Shown here one piece after another: positions 9,327-19,984 of a DNA stretch of 64,000 nt; the stretch's first letter is position 1, and the number at the start of each line of letters is the position of its first letter. The notes under the pieces were generated by a model that had not been told where the DNA came from, did no database searches, and saw only the letters and a program-made list of their open reading frames with translations. The DNA comes from Lepturacanthus savala (Eukaryota; Chordata; Actinopteri; Scombriformes; Trichiuridae). The stretch covers positions 38,051,526 to 38,115,525 of the forward strand of contig CM060462.1 in assembly GCA_030544235.1 (NCBI GenBank). Direction: 5' to 3'. Made by a program: the position numbers and the translations under genes.

Positions 9327-11793
9327 AGGGACGTCTCCGGACGTTCCCACTGGGACGATCTGGGTGAGTACGATGGAAGTCCGCAATGAGGCCAGGGTCG
9401 AGAATGTTCCGGGCTGGCACCCAGGACCTCTCCTCTGGCCCGTAGCCCTCCCAGTCGACCAGATATTGCTGACCCCTCCCGATGCGGCGAGAATCCAGCA
9501 GGCGACGGACGGTGTACACTGGCCCACCATCCACCATTCTTGGGGCAGGTGGGTCTTTCGTGGGGGGAGCCAGAGGGCTGGTGATGACCGGGCGTAGACG
9601 GGACACATGGAAGGTGGGGTTGATCCGCATGGCCCGGGGGAGCTGCAGGCGGTAGGCCACTGGGTTGACTCTCCGAAGCACCTTGAAAGGCCCCACAAAC
9701 CGCGGAGCCAGCTTGCGGGACTCCACCCGTAGGGGAAGATCACGTGATGAGAGCCAGACACGTTGCCCCGGGTGTAGGGATGGTGCGCAACGGCGGTGGC
9801 GGTTGGCCTGGAGGCGGTACTGATGTGACGATCTTTGCAGGGCAGATCGGACCTTTCGCCACACGCGTCTGCACCGTCCGACGAACCTCTGGGCAGAGGG
9901 AACAGCAACTTTTGGCTCCTGACTTGGAAACAGTGGGGGCTGGAACCCAAACTGGCATTCGAAAGGACTCAGGCCTGTAGCAGAAGAGCAGAGGGTGTTA
10001 TGGGCATACTCGGCCCAGATGACATACCTGCTCCAGGTAGAGGGATTGCTGGAAGCCATGCAGCGGAGGGTGGTCTCCAGGTCCTGATTGATCCTCTCCG
10101 TCTGTCCATTGGACTCTGGGTGGAAACCAGAGGAGAGGCTGACCTTGGCTCCAATCAGCTTGCAGAAGGCCCGCCAGAACTGGGAGGTGAATTGAGGGCC
10201 TCGGTCCGAGACCACATCCACAGGTAGGCCAAAGGTTCTAAAAACATGCTGACAGACAATCTCTGCTGTTTCAGGAGCAGAGGGGAGTTTGGGCAGAGGG
10301 ATAAAACGACAGGCTTTGGAAAATCTGTCCACAATAACAAAAATGACAGTGTTACCCTCTGATGGTGGAAGGCCCGAGATGAAGTCTATGGAGATATGAG
10401 ACCATGGACGGCTGGGGATGGGCAGGGGATGGAGGAGGCCTTGGGGTGCAGTGTGCAAGTTCTTATTCTGTGAACAGATAATGCAGGCAGCGACAAAAGA
10501 CTTCACATCAGTACTCATTTGGGGCCACCAGAACCGCCTTCCAAGGAATTCCAGAGTTCTGCGGGAGCCAGGGTGGTTGGTTAGACGAGAGGAATGTGCC
10601 CATTGAAGGACTTGGCTTCGCACAGCGGATGGCACATAGAGGCGGTTGGGTGGTCCATTTCCGGGGTCGGGCTCCCTCTGCTGGGCGTCGAGCACCACTG
10701 CCTCAATTCCCCATCGCACTGGAGCCACGATCTTAGCAGGTGGCAGGATGGTGACAGGAGTTGTATCTTCTACAGATCTCTGGTGGAGCCTGGATAGAGC
10801 ATCTGGTTTCTGGTTCTTTGAGCCAGGTCGATATGACAGGATAAAATCAAAGCGATTAAAAAAAAAGGGCCCACCTTGCCTGCCGGGGGTTGAGGCGCTT
10901 AGCTCCTTGAATGTACTGGAGGTTCTTGTGGTCCGTCCATACCACAAATGGATTCTGGGCCCCCTCGAGCCAGTGGCGCCACTCCTCCAGGGCTTTCTTG
11001 ATTGCCAGGAGTTCTCGATCCCCCACGTCATAGTTCCTCTCGGCATCCGTGAGTCGTGAAGAGAAGAAGGCGCACGGGTGGAGTTTGCCATCATCTCGTC
11101 GTTGGGACAAAACTGCCCCCACTGCCACATCTGAAGCATCCACCTCCACCACAAAGGGAAGACTGGGGTCAGGCAAGGTAAGTATAGGTGCAGAAGTGAA
11201 CCTCACCTTCAGGTCCTGGAAAGCTTTCTCAGCCTCAGCCGTCCAGGTGAAGGTGCGTGATGTTTTCTTGGTGAGGTTGGTCAACGGGGCTGCCATAGTG
11301 CTGAAGTTCCTGATGAACTTACGGTAGAAGTTTGCAAATCCGATGAAGCGTTGGACCTCCTTGACTGAAGTGGGTTGGGGCCACTCCCGCACTGCCGCTG
11401 CTTTCTTGGGGTCCATGTGGAGGCTCCCACCCTCCAGGATGAAGCCCAGGAAAGAAACCTTGGAGACATGGAACTCACACTTCTCTGGTTTGACAAAGAG
11501 GTTATTGTTAAGGAGGCATTGGAGAACTGATCTTACATGGTGTACATGTTCATGGAGGGATTTTGAAAAAATCAATATATCATCTAGATACACAAAGACA
11601 TAGCGATTTAACATGTCCCTTAGTACATCATTGATTAGTGCCTGGAAGACAGCAGGGGCATTAGTTAGTCCAAAAGGCATAACCAGGTATTCATAATGCC
11701 CCGTAGGGGTGTTAAATGCCGTCTTCCACTCATCACCTTCTTGAATACGCACCAGGTGATAGGCGTTTCGGAGATCCAACTTCGTGAAGACAA
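9325..11793 (-). pseudogene. pol: pol remnant: RT (partial), RNase H, integrase, chromodomain; frameshifted
   Basis: The first part (11,793 to about 10,859) starts inside RT at the F-T-K-L-D-L motif, has Y-L-D-D at 11,579-11,590, and runs through the RNase H catalytic region. The frame then breaks at a run of nine A bases (10,858-10,866; T on the coding strand), one more than needed to stay in frame. The second part (about 10,857 to 9325) has the end of RNase H, the HHCC zinc module, an integrase core with S-D-R-G-P-Q-F and G-Q-T-E-R motifs, a GPF module, and a chromodomain in about the last 64 codons (9328-9519). Gag, protease and the RT N-terminus are missing, so it cannot be autonomous. 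The protein aligns closely with that of element 1 apart from the latter's six-residue RT insertion. Confidence 0.92.
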
Positions 11794-11869
11794 TTATACA
11801 CAATTATAAGATTTGGTCAAAATCATATTTTCATTTTAAGTTTCACGTTTTTTCATATAAAAAGCACAT
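11794..11869. other. Short AT-rich spacer
   Basis: AT-rich sequence between the truncated retroelement and the next repeat. The word ACAATTATA occurs twice at the junction (about 11,789-11,808). Confidence 0.4.
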
Positions 11870-12505
11870 CATATGCACAGAACTTTTGAAGGACAGGGGT
11901 AAAAAGTGGGAAAAAAAGGGTAGATAGATTCCTATCCTCCTATAGGGAACTTTAGCACACATTTTGGCTTCTAGAGGGCATTGTAGCACATGAATGGGCT
12001 TCCGTATGGGCACTTTAACACACATTTTGGCTTCTAGAGGGCATTGTAGCACACATTTTGGCTCCAACATGGTACTTTAGCACATGATATGGCTCCTAGA
12101 GGGCACTTTAGCACATAAATGGGCTTCCATAAGGGAACTTTAGCGTGCATTTTGGCTTAGAGAGAGCACTATAGCACATGTTGGTTTCTAGAGGGCATTT
12201 TAGCACACATTTTGGCTCCTAGAGGGTACTTTAGCACATGGTTTGGCTTCCAAGGGCACTTTAGCACTCATTGTAGCGCCTAGGGGGCACTTTAGCACAT
12301 AAATGGGCACCTTGTCTCTGAGAGATCACTACAGCACATGTTTTGGTTTATAGAAGGCATTTTAGCACAAAATTTGGCTCCTAGAGGGAACTTTAGCACA
12401 TGAATGGGCTTCCATAAGGGCACTTTAACATGCATTTTGGCTCAGAGAGAGCACTATAGCACATGTTTTGGTTTCTATAGAGCATTTTAGCACGCTTTTT
12501 TTTAT
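11870..12505 (+). mobile_element. 31-bp-type minisatellite element, copy A1
   Basis: It opens with ATGCACAGAACTTTTGAAGG and a G-rich stretch, then carries about 18 degenerate units of the type GGGCACTTTAGCACATGTTTT plus GGCTCCTAGA. The same head and unit occur at 18.79-19.39 kb (same orientation), 42.78-44.05 kb (reverse) and 46.34-46.64 kb (same). The units here are diverged, so this is an old copy. Confidence 0.75.
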
Positions 12506-13780
12506 TGGGCCATGAACTTTGTTTAATGCACATGTGCATCAATTGTATGTGTAATCCTAAAATCATGTATTTATGCATGCAATAAATTAAATGCAAAACA
12601 AATATCAATTGTAAAAATAAATTAAGATTAAACAACCTGTAACAACAACATGGATGAAGTGCAGCTTGAAAAATCCTATTACAATACGTTTAAATCTCAG
12701 GATTCTGGATGTTAATTTATATGTTAATGTCCTTCAGATGTTGGAACAAACAATCTGCTGCAAATGTCCCATTTTACAAATGCAAAACTGACCATTTAGC
12801 TTGATGATAGTTGTGATAATTGTTTCCTGCAGTGATAAAAGTAGCCACTTGGTGGCAGTAATGGGAGGAAAAATCAAACATGCCAACGAAGGTGATGAAG
12901 AAGAATCGATGTGCACTAAGCAGGATTTAATTCAGTTTGCTTTGCAAATGTTTTATGAGGGAGGAAAATCATCCATCATGTTTCTCTATGAGGAGAAACT
13001 CTGAATGTGAACATTAATTAACTTCTTGTTTACCGTCAAAACTCCACAGGGCACCTTTAAAATCTGGATGGAACAACGCTGATGGAAGATAATTAAAACA
13101 CATTTAGCAACAAAAATGTGCTCTGTGACAAATATCAGGTTAGGATTTCAGCTGCAACTTTAAACGCAGCATTTCTTTTTGTTGTTTTTATAAAATGGTA
13201 CAGTGAGGCAGCGCTGTATTAGACACTGTGAACAGCTTATGAAACCTGCCTCTATAAACAGTGTGTTCAAAGTCAAGTCTTTTTGAGAGATTCGTGTTTA
13301 CATGACTGCAGGTGCAGCTCGGAGCGTTTGTAAAGGAACTGAGTCAGTGAACTATGAGATAAAACTGCTCCTGCAGCAGCAGCTTAGACACATAGATGCT
13401 GCAGGTAGGAAGATATTCTGAAAATAACAAGTGGTCCACTACAATCTCTGCTGCAATCTATGCTATTTAATGCATTTGAGAACAGACATTATCACTGAAA
13501 CTAACAATTATCACACTGATAAATGGGTCAAATCCAGTAAAACAGGATTGTTTTTGTAGCTGATAATGATAATCATTTATATGTCAAACATTTAACATAA
13601 CATTAAACAAATATGCAATTAATTAAGTCATTTGTACATCCAGTATCAGTAATCACTTATGACATCATTGTCGTGTGGGCTTGTTTACTAGTAATATTAG
13701 TTTAGTTTATTTGTTTTGGGCATGTAAAATCAAAATAAAACATCAACACTTATTAAACTTATTGCTTATAAAATCCTACC
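12506..13780. other. AT-rich DNA, no recognised gene
   Basis: Ordinary non-coding sequence. GC-richer stretches around 12,840-12,990 and 13,200-13,440 have some complexity but no clear coding or repeat signal. A short piece at 13,715-13,760 (GCATGTAAAATCAAAATAAA) matches the dispersed family at 29.69 and 33.8 kb. Confidence 0.4.
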
Positions 13781-13784
13781 CCTC

Positions 13785-14250
13785 TATCACTCATATCAAT
13801 ATGCAAATAAACTCATAATCTGCAAATACACTCATATCAATATTCAAATAAACTCATTGATATGCAAATTAGCACATAATCTGCAAATAAACTCATATCA
13901 ATACACAAATAAACACAACCTGCAAATAAATGTATATCAATACACAAATAAACCCATATCAATATGCAAACAAACTCATCAATATGCAAATGAACTCATA
14001 TCAATACACAAATGAACTCATTAATATACAGATTTACTCATAATCTGCAAATAAACATGTACCAATATGCAAATAAATATTAATATGCAAATGGGACCAT
14101 ATCAATACACATACAAACTTCAATGTGCAAATAGACTCATATTGATACACAAATAAACTCAATCAATATACAAATAAAGATATCATTATGCAAATATGGC
14201 ATCATTATGTAAATAAACTCATATCAATATGCAAATAAACTCAGTTGTAT
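13785..14250. repeat. Degenerate tandem array rich in ATGCAAAT
   Basis: Roughly 25-30 bp units of the form CTCATATCAATATGCAAATAAA alternate with CACAAATAAAC variants. I count at least seven exact ATGCAAAT words (about 13,801; 13,863; 13,984; 14,067; 14,084; 14,187; 14,229), plus CTGCAAAT and ATGCAAAC variants. Confidence 0.85.
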
Positions 14251-14315
14251 ACTCAACAGTATCCTGTAAAATATACAGTAATCTAGTGTAATAATAGTTT
14301 ACAGTAAGGTTACTG

Positions 14316-14386
<71 letters not shown>

Positions 14387-14401
14387 GTAGGTAGGTAGGT
14401 A
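14316..14401. repeat. (TAGA)n microsatellite passing into (TAGG)n
   Basis: About 17 TAGA units followed by four GGTA units. Confidence 0.97.
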
Positions 14402-14689
14402 GAACAGGACTATAGCAGGCATCAAAGAACAGTTATTATCATATAATAGAATAAATGCCACTATTGTAAAACAGCAGTAGCTGCTGTGGTGTAGCTGCAT
14501 CATCTGATCTGACATTAATTGAGTTTTTTCACAGCTTCATGAGTGTAAGTTTAAGTCCTTGAAGACGACTAAATAGTCCGGTGACATCAGGCAGTACCAG
14601 CTGCTCACTAAACCTCCCCCCTGCTGGTTCTACAGCGGGCGGTCTACAAATAAGACACTCAATGCAAATTCAGCTCAGACAAATACCCG

Positions 14690-14945
14690 GGTGGCGTGTT
14701 CTCGTCGTTGTTGTTTGGCGACGCCAGCACTTCGTTTCTTGGCCGCGTGACGCTGTCAGACACTTAAAAAGCTTCAAGGAACTGTCAGGTTGTGAAGCGT
14801 TTTCCAAAACGAGTGTTTGCTGCAATTTAAATGTCATTAGAGCTATCGACGTGACATTTTTAAGTAACAGGCACCAATTAGCACGTCGTCTCCAGTCACA
14901 CGTTAGCCCCGTCGCTAACAAGCACAGAAACGTTGCTTGATTCCA
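14690..14945. promoter_or_regulatory. Candidate conserved non-coding block
   Basis: Complex, CpG-containing unique DNA with TAAT-type words and no repeats. A 119-codon + frame and an 83-codon - frame overlap here, but neither resembles a known protein and the composition does not look coding. Confidence 0.33.
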
Positions 14946-15039
14946 ACATAACAGGAAGATTTTAGGGGATAAAGCTGAATGATGCTGTTTTAGAGTGTGA
15001 AGTCCTCGACTGGTTTCCAGCTCTCTGTTCCCTCCTGAG

Positions 15040-15075
15040 TCTACTTCCTGTTTTATTTTGAAATCTTCTCATCCT
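15040..15075 (+). mobile_element. Short LTR-like remnant
   Basis: The ~20-base match ACTTCCTGTTTTATTTTGAA is shared with LTR 1 (4210-4231). It is too short to place firmly. Confidence 0.35.
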
Positions 15076-15294
15076 CATCAAACCCAAGTGTTTGGCTGCA
15101 TGGTTTCAGTATTTTTGCCACATGTAACCTCAGTCGTCACCTCTCGAAATCTGGAGTCCAGGGTGAGCTTTGTTTCCTTGTTTCATTGTTTGCTTTTGGG
15201 TTTTAACCTCTTAAGACACACCCCCCTCACAGGCTGATTTGCAACAATGGTACGCCAAAGTTGTAAGTAGCACAGTTTTCACATGTCACATTTA

Positions 15295-15790
15295 TTCATT
15301 AATTCAAACCTTTATTTAAGCATCAAAGGTCATTGAGGTTTCCCTCATTTACAATGATGTCGAGCTACAACAATTAGACTTATTTCTATATAAAACATCT
15401 CGTTTCTGCTGGAGTTTTCTGACAAGATTGTCAATAAGATGTTTAAAAGTAAATGACTCGTCGAGCCAAATACCAAGGTATTTATACTCCAAGACTCGTT
15501 TAATGTGACAACCGTTTAGTGTTGATCAGAGCAGACTGTTAGAATCAATGCCTCTGGGTTTGGAAAAGAGCATGTGCTTTGTTTTTGTTGCATTAAACAC
15601 TACTTTTGCAGAGGGAAGGAGAGCTGAGCTTCTAAATTTCATTCTGTAAATTATCATGAGCATAAAGATGAGCATTAAAACTAATAGGTTAGAGGTAATG
15701 TCATTTATATAAAAGTGTAAATAAGACAAGTCCCAATGTAGATCCTTGTGGGACACCTTTTGTTATAGACATGTCACATGTCATTCTAAA
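15295..15790 (-). pseudogene. LINE reverse transcriptase fragment (L2/CR1-like), degenerate
   Basis: On the - strand the fragment gives in order K-G-V-P-Q-G-S (about 15,766-15,745), a Y-I-N-D-I-T segment, a damaged catalytic box reading Y-A-H-D instead of Y-A-D-D in a third frame, an F-N-A-T-K-T-K-H-M-L-F-S segment (about 15,600-15,560) and an E-Y-K-Y-L-G-I-W-L-D segment (about 15,490-15,460) followed by a C-terminal stretch to about 15,350. These are RT motifs of non-LTR retrotransposons common in fish. At least two frameshifts are needed to read it, so it is dead. The exact clade is uncertain. Confidence 0.8.
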
Positions 15791-15794
15791 GCCC

Positions 15795-15891
15795 TGGCCA
15801 TTGGCTATTACATTTGGATAATAGCCAATGGCCATTGGAAACCAATTGGCTTGCACCAATTGGTTTCCAATTGGTGCAAACCAATTGGAAA
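15795..15891. repeat. Cascade of overlapping perfect inverted repeats
   Basis: There are four perfect stems: 15,795-15,810 with 15,819-15,834 (16 bp, 8-base loop); 15,834-15,849 with 15,856-15,871 (16 bp, loop CTTGCA); 15,851-15,863 with 15,867-15,879 (13 bp, 3-base loop); and 15,864-15,874 with 15,881-15,891 (11 bp, loop TGCAAA). The words CCAATTGG and CCATTGG recur throughout. It abuts the LINE fragment. Confidence 0.93.
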
Positions 15892-16094
15892 TCTCCATTG
15901 GTCTGCACTGCTGTCCATCAAACCAAAGGTGGTCCACTATTGCTGTCTGTCCTCATTGGATTTCAAGTTGCTATCTCCTGACTTCATGCTTTGATTGGCT
16001 CATTGGTGTCAATTGATGCAAAACAACTTCATGACCCCCCACTGCTCCCCCGTACTATCACACCAGTGCTGGGGACGCAATTTTTTTTCTTTTT

Positions 16095-16745
16095 AATCAG
16101 AGTCAATAAAGGTTTGGTCTTACTAATACCTGTGTTTATGTGGACTAAGCCTTAATTTGGCCTGGAGATGGCCGGTAGTTCTAGTTTAGAGTAAGTAGTT
16201 TGGTAAGTTAAGGGAGGGTGGACCAGCTTTGATGTCCCTATAGGGGTTGTCCTGTCCCCTCATTTTCTTGCTTTTTGCCTGGCATCTCCAGGTCCCTTTG
16301 GTTTTCCTCTTGTTTGCTCAGGTAATCTCATTATAACTTAACATTTGTCTGCATTACTTTAACCTTTACATTTGTGGGGAAGTTGGTTAATGAATCCGGT
16401 TAAAACTTGTACTCTGCCATTTCCTTTTATGTTGGGGTTTCCAATTCGAGCCAATTGTTCATTTTTTATTGTTTGGAACAATCCTAATATGTAATCCAGA
16501 GGAAATCATCTTCCCCTCCCAGCTGCTTTTCAGAGATCCAATCTGTGCAACTGTCTGATCATTTACCCAAAAAAGCGAAACATGTACCACAACTTCTTGT
16601 CGACATTGTTTGACATCACACTGTACGACGGTAAACAGGAACTTGTATCCATGGAAACCTGTGACTGGCTAAAATCTCCCCTTTGTTAGGAGTGCTATTG
16701 CCACCTGCTGCTTGGCAGGTGCAGGACATTGTTTTAGTGGTTTAG
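16095..16745. repeat. Dispersed repeat shared with 30.58-30.97 kb
   Basis: Shared blocks are AATACCTGTGTTTATGTGGA (about 16,122), GACGGTAAACAGGAA (about 16,626), TATCCATGG, and GCCACCTGCTGCTTG (about 16,699). Both copies appear to be old non-autonomous elements without coding capacity. Confidence 0.6.
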
Positions 16746-17329
16746 TGGTTTCTTGTGATATTGAGATATTATTTTATCACACATATTTGTTTTTGGCATG
16801 ATGTTTCTGGCACAAAATGATCACCTGATCCTAGAAAGCAACACACCATTTCCAAATGTAAACTTTTATGGTTTTATTTTCTAGAATAAACCCTGTGAAC
16901 TTTGAATCGTCTGATATTGTGGATTCTGTGTTCCGTGGTTTCCTGGGTTGTTATTGCCCAGTGGGGAGATGCAGGGAGACGTTAGCCTGGCGAGCTAACA
17001 TCAACGGCTCCCTGTTGAGTTTGTACATGTAAACAAAGTCCTGCCATGCATGTTTTCTTAACTGAAACATCTTCAGAAGGTTCATTCTTTACATGATTTC
17101 TTACTCACTTACATTGCCTCGTGGCATAAAACCACCACCAGCTGTTACCCAGTGGAATAGCAAGAACTAGCAGGAAACCAGTGCACATGATATAAAAAAT
17201 AAGAATGAAAGGACGACCCACCTTGAGTATTCATTTTGCTAAGTTTTGTGGTTAAAAGGTAACGCAACAGCATCAGATTTGCTGCAGAAGCAAATTTAAG
17301 CAGACGAATTAACTGCAGAGAATGAAAAA

Positions 17330-18000
17330 AACAACTTTTCCGTCTTATTCACTGGAGAGGAGCATCCCCGTCTTAATTAGCTGAGATTTACTGTAACTGG
17401 ATTAACGGGGTTTTCCAAAAAAAACTATTTGAACAGGCAGGTTCAGCTCTGGAGGCAGATTGATGCACATCTTATTACTTTTTTTTTCAGGGGAGCCGCT
17501 AGAGTATGAAATGTCTTTAAATTGTTATTAAGGATTATTGAGTTGAGACAATGTTTGCAACCGATCGAACGGTTGCATTTACATAAACACAATCATTGTG
17601 TAATTGCATTTCACCGCACCTTAAATATGATGAATTGTCCTGAGCCACTTATCCATATAGTTTCGCAGAAGTCAAGAGTATTAAATTCTGTCAGAGAATC
17701 CAATTTTACTTTAACCTACGTGAGGAAAAAGTGGATGGGATAGCGGCTAAATTGCTGCTAAATAGAAAACCGTGCATGTCCTCGCTAGCTCTCTCTCTCT
17801 CTGGTGTTATTATCAACACTGCTGTTAACTGCCATTTTGTTCTATTAGTTGTTTTCCATACAGTGACTCATGCTCCCTATTTGGCAAAGCTCAAGTGCTA
17901 TTAAAGGAAATGAACACTCACAGCGCACCGTGTGGCTTTTATATTCCTGAAAGTGGAAGAAGAAGAAGGGGGGATGAGTCAGTGTGGAACGTTTCTGCAC
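17330..18000. promoter_or_regulatory. Candidate conserved non-coding block
   Basis: A long, complex, repeat-free stretch with homeodomain-like words (CTTAATTAGCTG, TGTGTAATTGCATTT) and an 8-bp hairpin at 17,556-17,577 (TGCAACCG, loop ATCGAA, CGGTTGCA). An open frame of 73 codons lies inside but is not recognisable. It is among the strongest regulatory-looking blocks in the window by motif density; conservation is untested. Confidence 0.4.
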
Positions 18001-18726
18001 TGACAAACACAACATGGGGGAGGAGGAGATGGATCCTCCTTAAATGTCAGGAGGAAAGCTAGGAAAGAATGTGGAGGGGAGAAAAAAGACTGGTAGTTCT
18101 GGCCTGGAATGCACTGGGTCAGGTGTTAATGATGTGTTAATTCATTGCTGAACATTTGCTTGCTGTTCGCTAGGAATTAGCATCGGTGTGAGCCGTGTCT
18201 GTTGAGTGGAGATAGTAGTGGAAGCGCTGGGACGTGGGGGTGTGATGTCACAAGGGGGGAAGCAGCAGGCAGCAGCAGACGGATGCACCTTAGCAGTAAG
18301 TCCACATCATCATCTCAGACCGAGCTGACATTTCAAAAACGAAGGAAATCCTGTGAACAGCTGATCTTTTTTTTCTTTGCAACAGTACGTGCATGAAATC
18401 AGTCAGTTTATTAAAGAAAATATTAAACGTTTTTTTGTGCAGAATGATGTAATGGAGGGAATTTCAGGCCTTGAGTTCCTCCCATCATGCATCTGGGCTG
18501 CCGGGTGAGCCTCAGTGCAAAGGCTTTATTCCCCCCAATCATTTTTTTTAAAGTGAGATTTATCAGTGCAGTGCACATTGCTAACACGCCCGTTGTTTTT
18601 TGGTAGCGTGGTGCTAGCGCGGCACCAAGACCACCCGACGTAATCACCGAACACGCGGCGCCGCCCCGAGATGAAAAAGGTAAAAACCACTGGAAAACAT
18701 CTGTCTCACCAGGACAGTCAGAGGAT
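18000..18726. other. Mixed unique DNA, no recognised gene
   Basis: G-rich stretches at 18,010-18,090 and 18,190-18,290, and a CpG-containing stretch at 18,600-18,670 (ACACGCGGCGCCGCCCCGAG). No convincing exon. Confidence 0.35.
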
Positions 18727-18787
18727 CTGAGGTGATTAAAACCCTTTTTTTCTGTTACAGTTTCTTGTCCGCCTTATGTGTCCTTGG
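18727..18787 (+). repeat. Left direct repeat flanking copy A2
   Basis: It matches 19,389-19,447, most clearly over CAGTTTCTTGTCC...GTGTCCTTG (about 29 bases with four differences), with looser similarity (GATTAAAACCC) just upstream. It is far longer than a normal target-site duplication. Confidence 0.75.
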
Positions 18788-18789
18788 TT

Positions 18790-19388
18790 ATGGACGTGCA
18801 CAGATTATTGAAGGGCAGGGGCAAAAAAAGGGCACCTAAAGGGCACATTTTGGCTCCTAGAGGGCACCCAAGAGGGCACTTTAGCAAAATTTGTGGCTCA
18901 GAGAATTCATTTTACACATTTTTTGGCTCCTAGAGGGTACTTTAGCACAGGCTTTGGCTCAGAGAGCTCATTTTAACACACTTTTTGCTCCTAGAGTGAA
19001 CTTTAGCACAGGTCTTAGCTACGAGAGGGCACTTTAACATGCTTTTTAGCCCCCAATAAGGCACGTTAGCGCACACTTTGGCTTTGAGAGGGCACTTTAA
19101 CATATGTTTTGGTAAAGTGCCCTTTAGCATGCTTTTTGGCTCCTTTTACCATGAATTTTAGTTCCTAAGAGGGCACTTTAGCACAAGTTTTGGCTCCCAA
19201 GAGAGCATTGTTGCATCTGTTTAAACTCCAAGAAGGCACCTTAACACAGATTTTGGCTTTAACATGGTTTGGGGTCATAAAGGTCACTTTAGTGTGTGTT
19301 TTGGCTACTTGTGGGCACTTCATTGTGCTTTCTAGCTCCCATTAGGGCACTTTAGCACATGTTTTTCAACCCTCTTTGCATGCCACTG
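18790..19388 (+). mobile_element. 31-bp-type minisatellite element, copy A2
   Basis: The head ACGTGCACAGATTATTGAAG, then GGGCAGGGGC, is followed by about 17 degenerate units (GGGCACTTTAGCACA...TTTTGGCTC). The right end TTCAACC...TGCCACTG (to 19,388) is the reverse complement of the left end of copy B. Together with B this fixes both ends of the family. Confidence 0.78.
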
Positions 19389-19447
19389 CCTCTGAATAAA
19401 ACCCCTTCCTTCAGCTTCAGTTTCTTGTCCACCTGACGTGTCCTTGT
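19389..19447 (+). repeat. Right direct repeat flanking copy A2
   Basis: Partner of 18,727-18,787, including CAGTTTCTTGTCCACCTGAC. Confidence 0.75.
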
Positions 19448-19449
19448 TT

Positions 19450-19984
19450 CATATTGAGAGTGAACTTTATAAGAAATATAAAGAACCAGGCCGGTGGCTG
19501 CAGGTAGTCATGGGTGGAATTTTATTTCTCCCTCTGTCCAACAACAGTCCTGCTAAAAGGAGCCAATTGGCTTTTTGTGTGCCTCATCACCCTGACTGCA
19601 GCCTCACGCTGACACTTCATAACGCTGCACACTCATACTTCTTGACAACCAATTTCAACCATCGCATTTCATGTTGCAGCACAGAGAAAAACTGTGAGAA
19701 CCTTCAAGCCACAACCACTATCCTGGTGATGTGGTGGACGCTGCCTGGCCCAACGTGTCCACACACCTCTGTTCACCTGTGTCCTCTTAATTCCAGTTAA
19801 AGGAAGTAGTAAATGAAGTATTAAATCCAGCGGTGGGCATATCGTTTATTCATCCAATCAGTAAAAACAAACCATAATTTGAGTATAACCCCAAACACAC
19901 CTGGGGCATTAAAAACAACCAAAACATGGTTTAATTAGGATTTTTATTGTCATTTTCACCATTTATTTTCATTATTCAGTATGG
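19450..19984. other. Unique DNA, no recognised gene
   Basis: A 120-codon open frame spans 19,438-19,800. It has no recognisable domain and overlaps repeat sequence at its start; I treat it as chance. Confidence 0.4.

Larger units (their letters stand above)
8775..11793 (-). mobile_element. 5'-truncated Ty3/gypsy chromodomain element 2
   Basis: On the - strand this element runs from within the reverse transcriptase (about 11,793) through RNase H, integrase and chromodomain to a polypurine tract and one LTR (9312 down to 8775). Everything 5' of the RT palm is missing. The homology stops at about 11,791-11,793 and unrelated AT-rich DNA follows. Its pol aligns throughout with element 1 but is clearly diverged, and the LTRs are not alike, so it is a separate family of the same clade. 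A one-base homopolymer frameshift breaks pol. Confidence 0.93.

Noticed and set aside
9364..11059. Several + strand frames of 60-137 codons across element 2
   Set aside because: They are antisense shadows of the - strand pol gene.
13785..14250. CRISPR-like array
   Set aside because: Units are degenerate and adjoining without unique spacers, and the genome is eukaryotic.
14581..14940. 119-codon + frame and 83-codon - frame
   Set aside because: No similarity that I recognise; the sequence looks like a complex regulatory block.
19438..19800. 120-codon frame next to copy A2
   Set aside because: It begins inside the flanking direct repeat, has no domain and is not gene-like.
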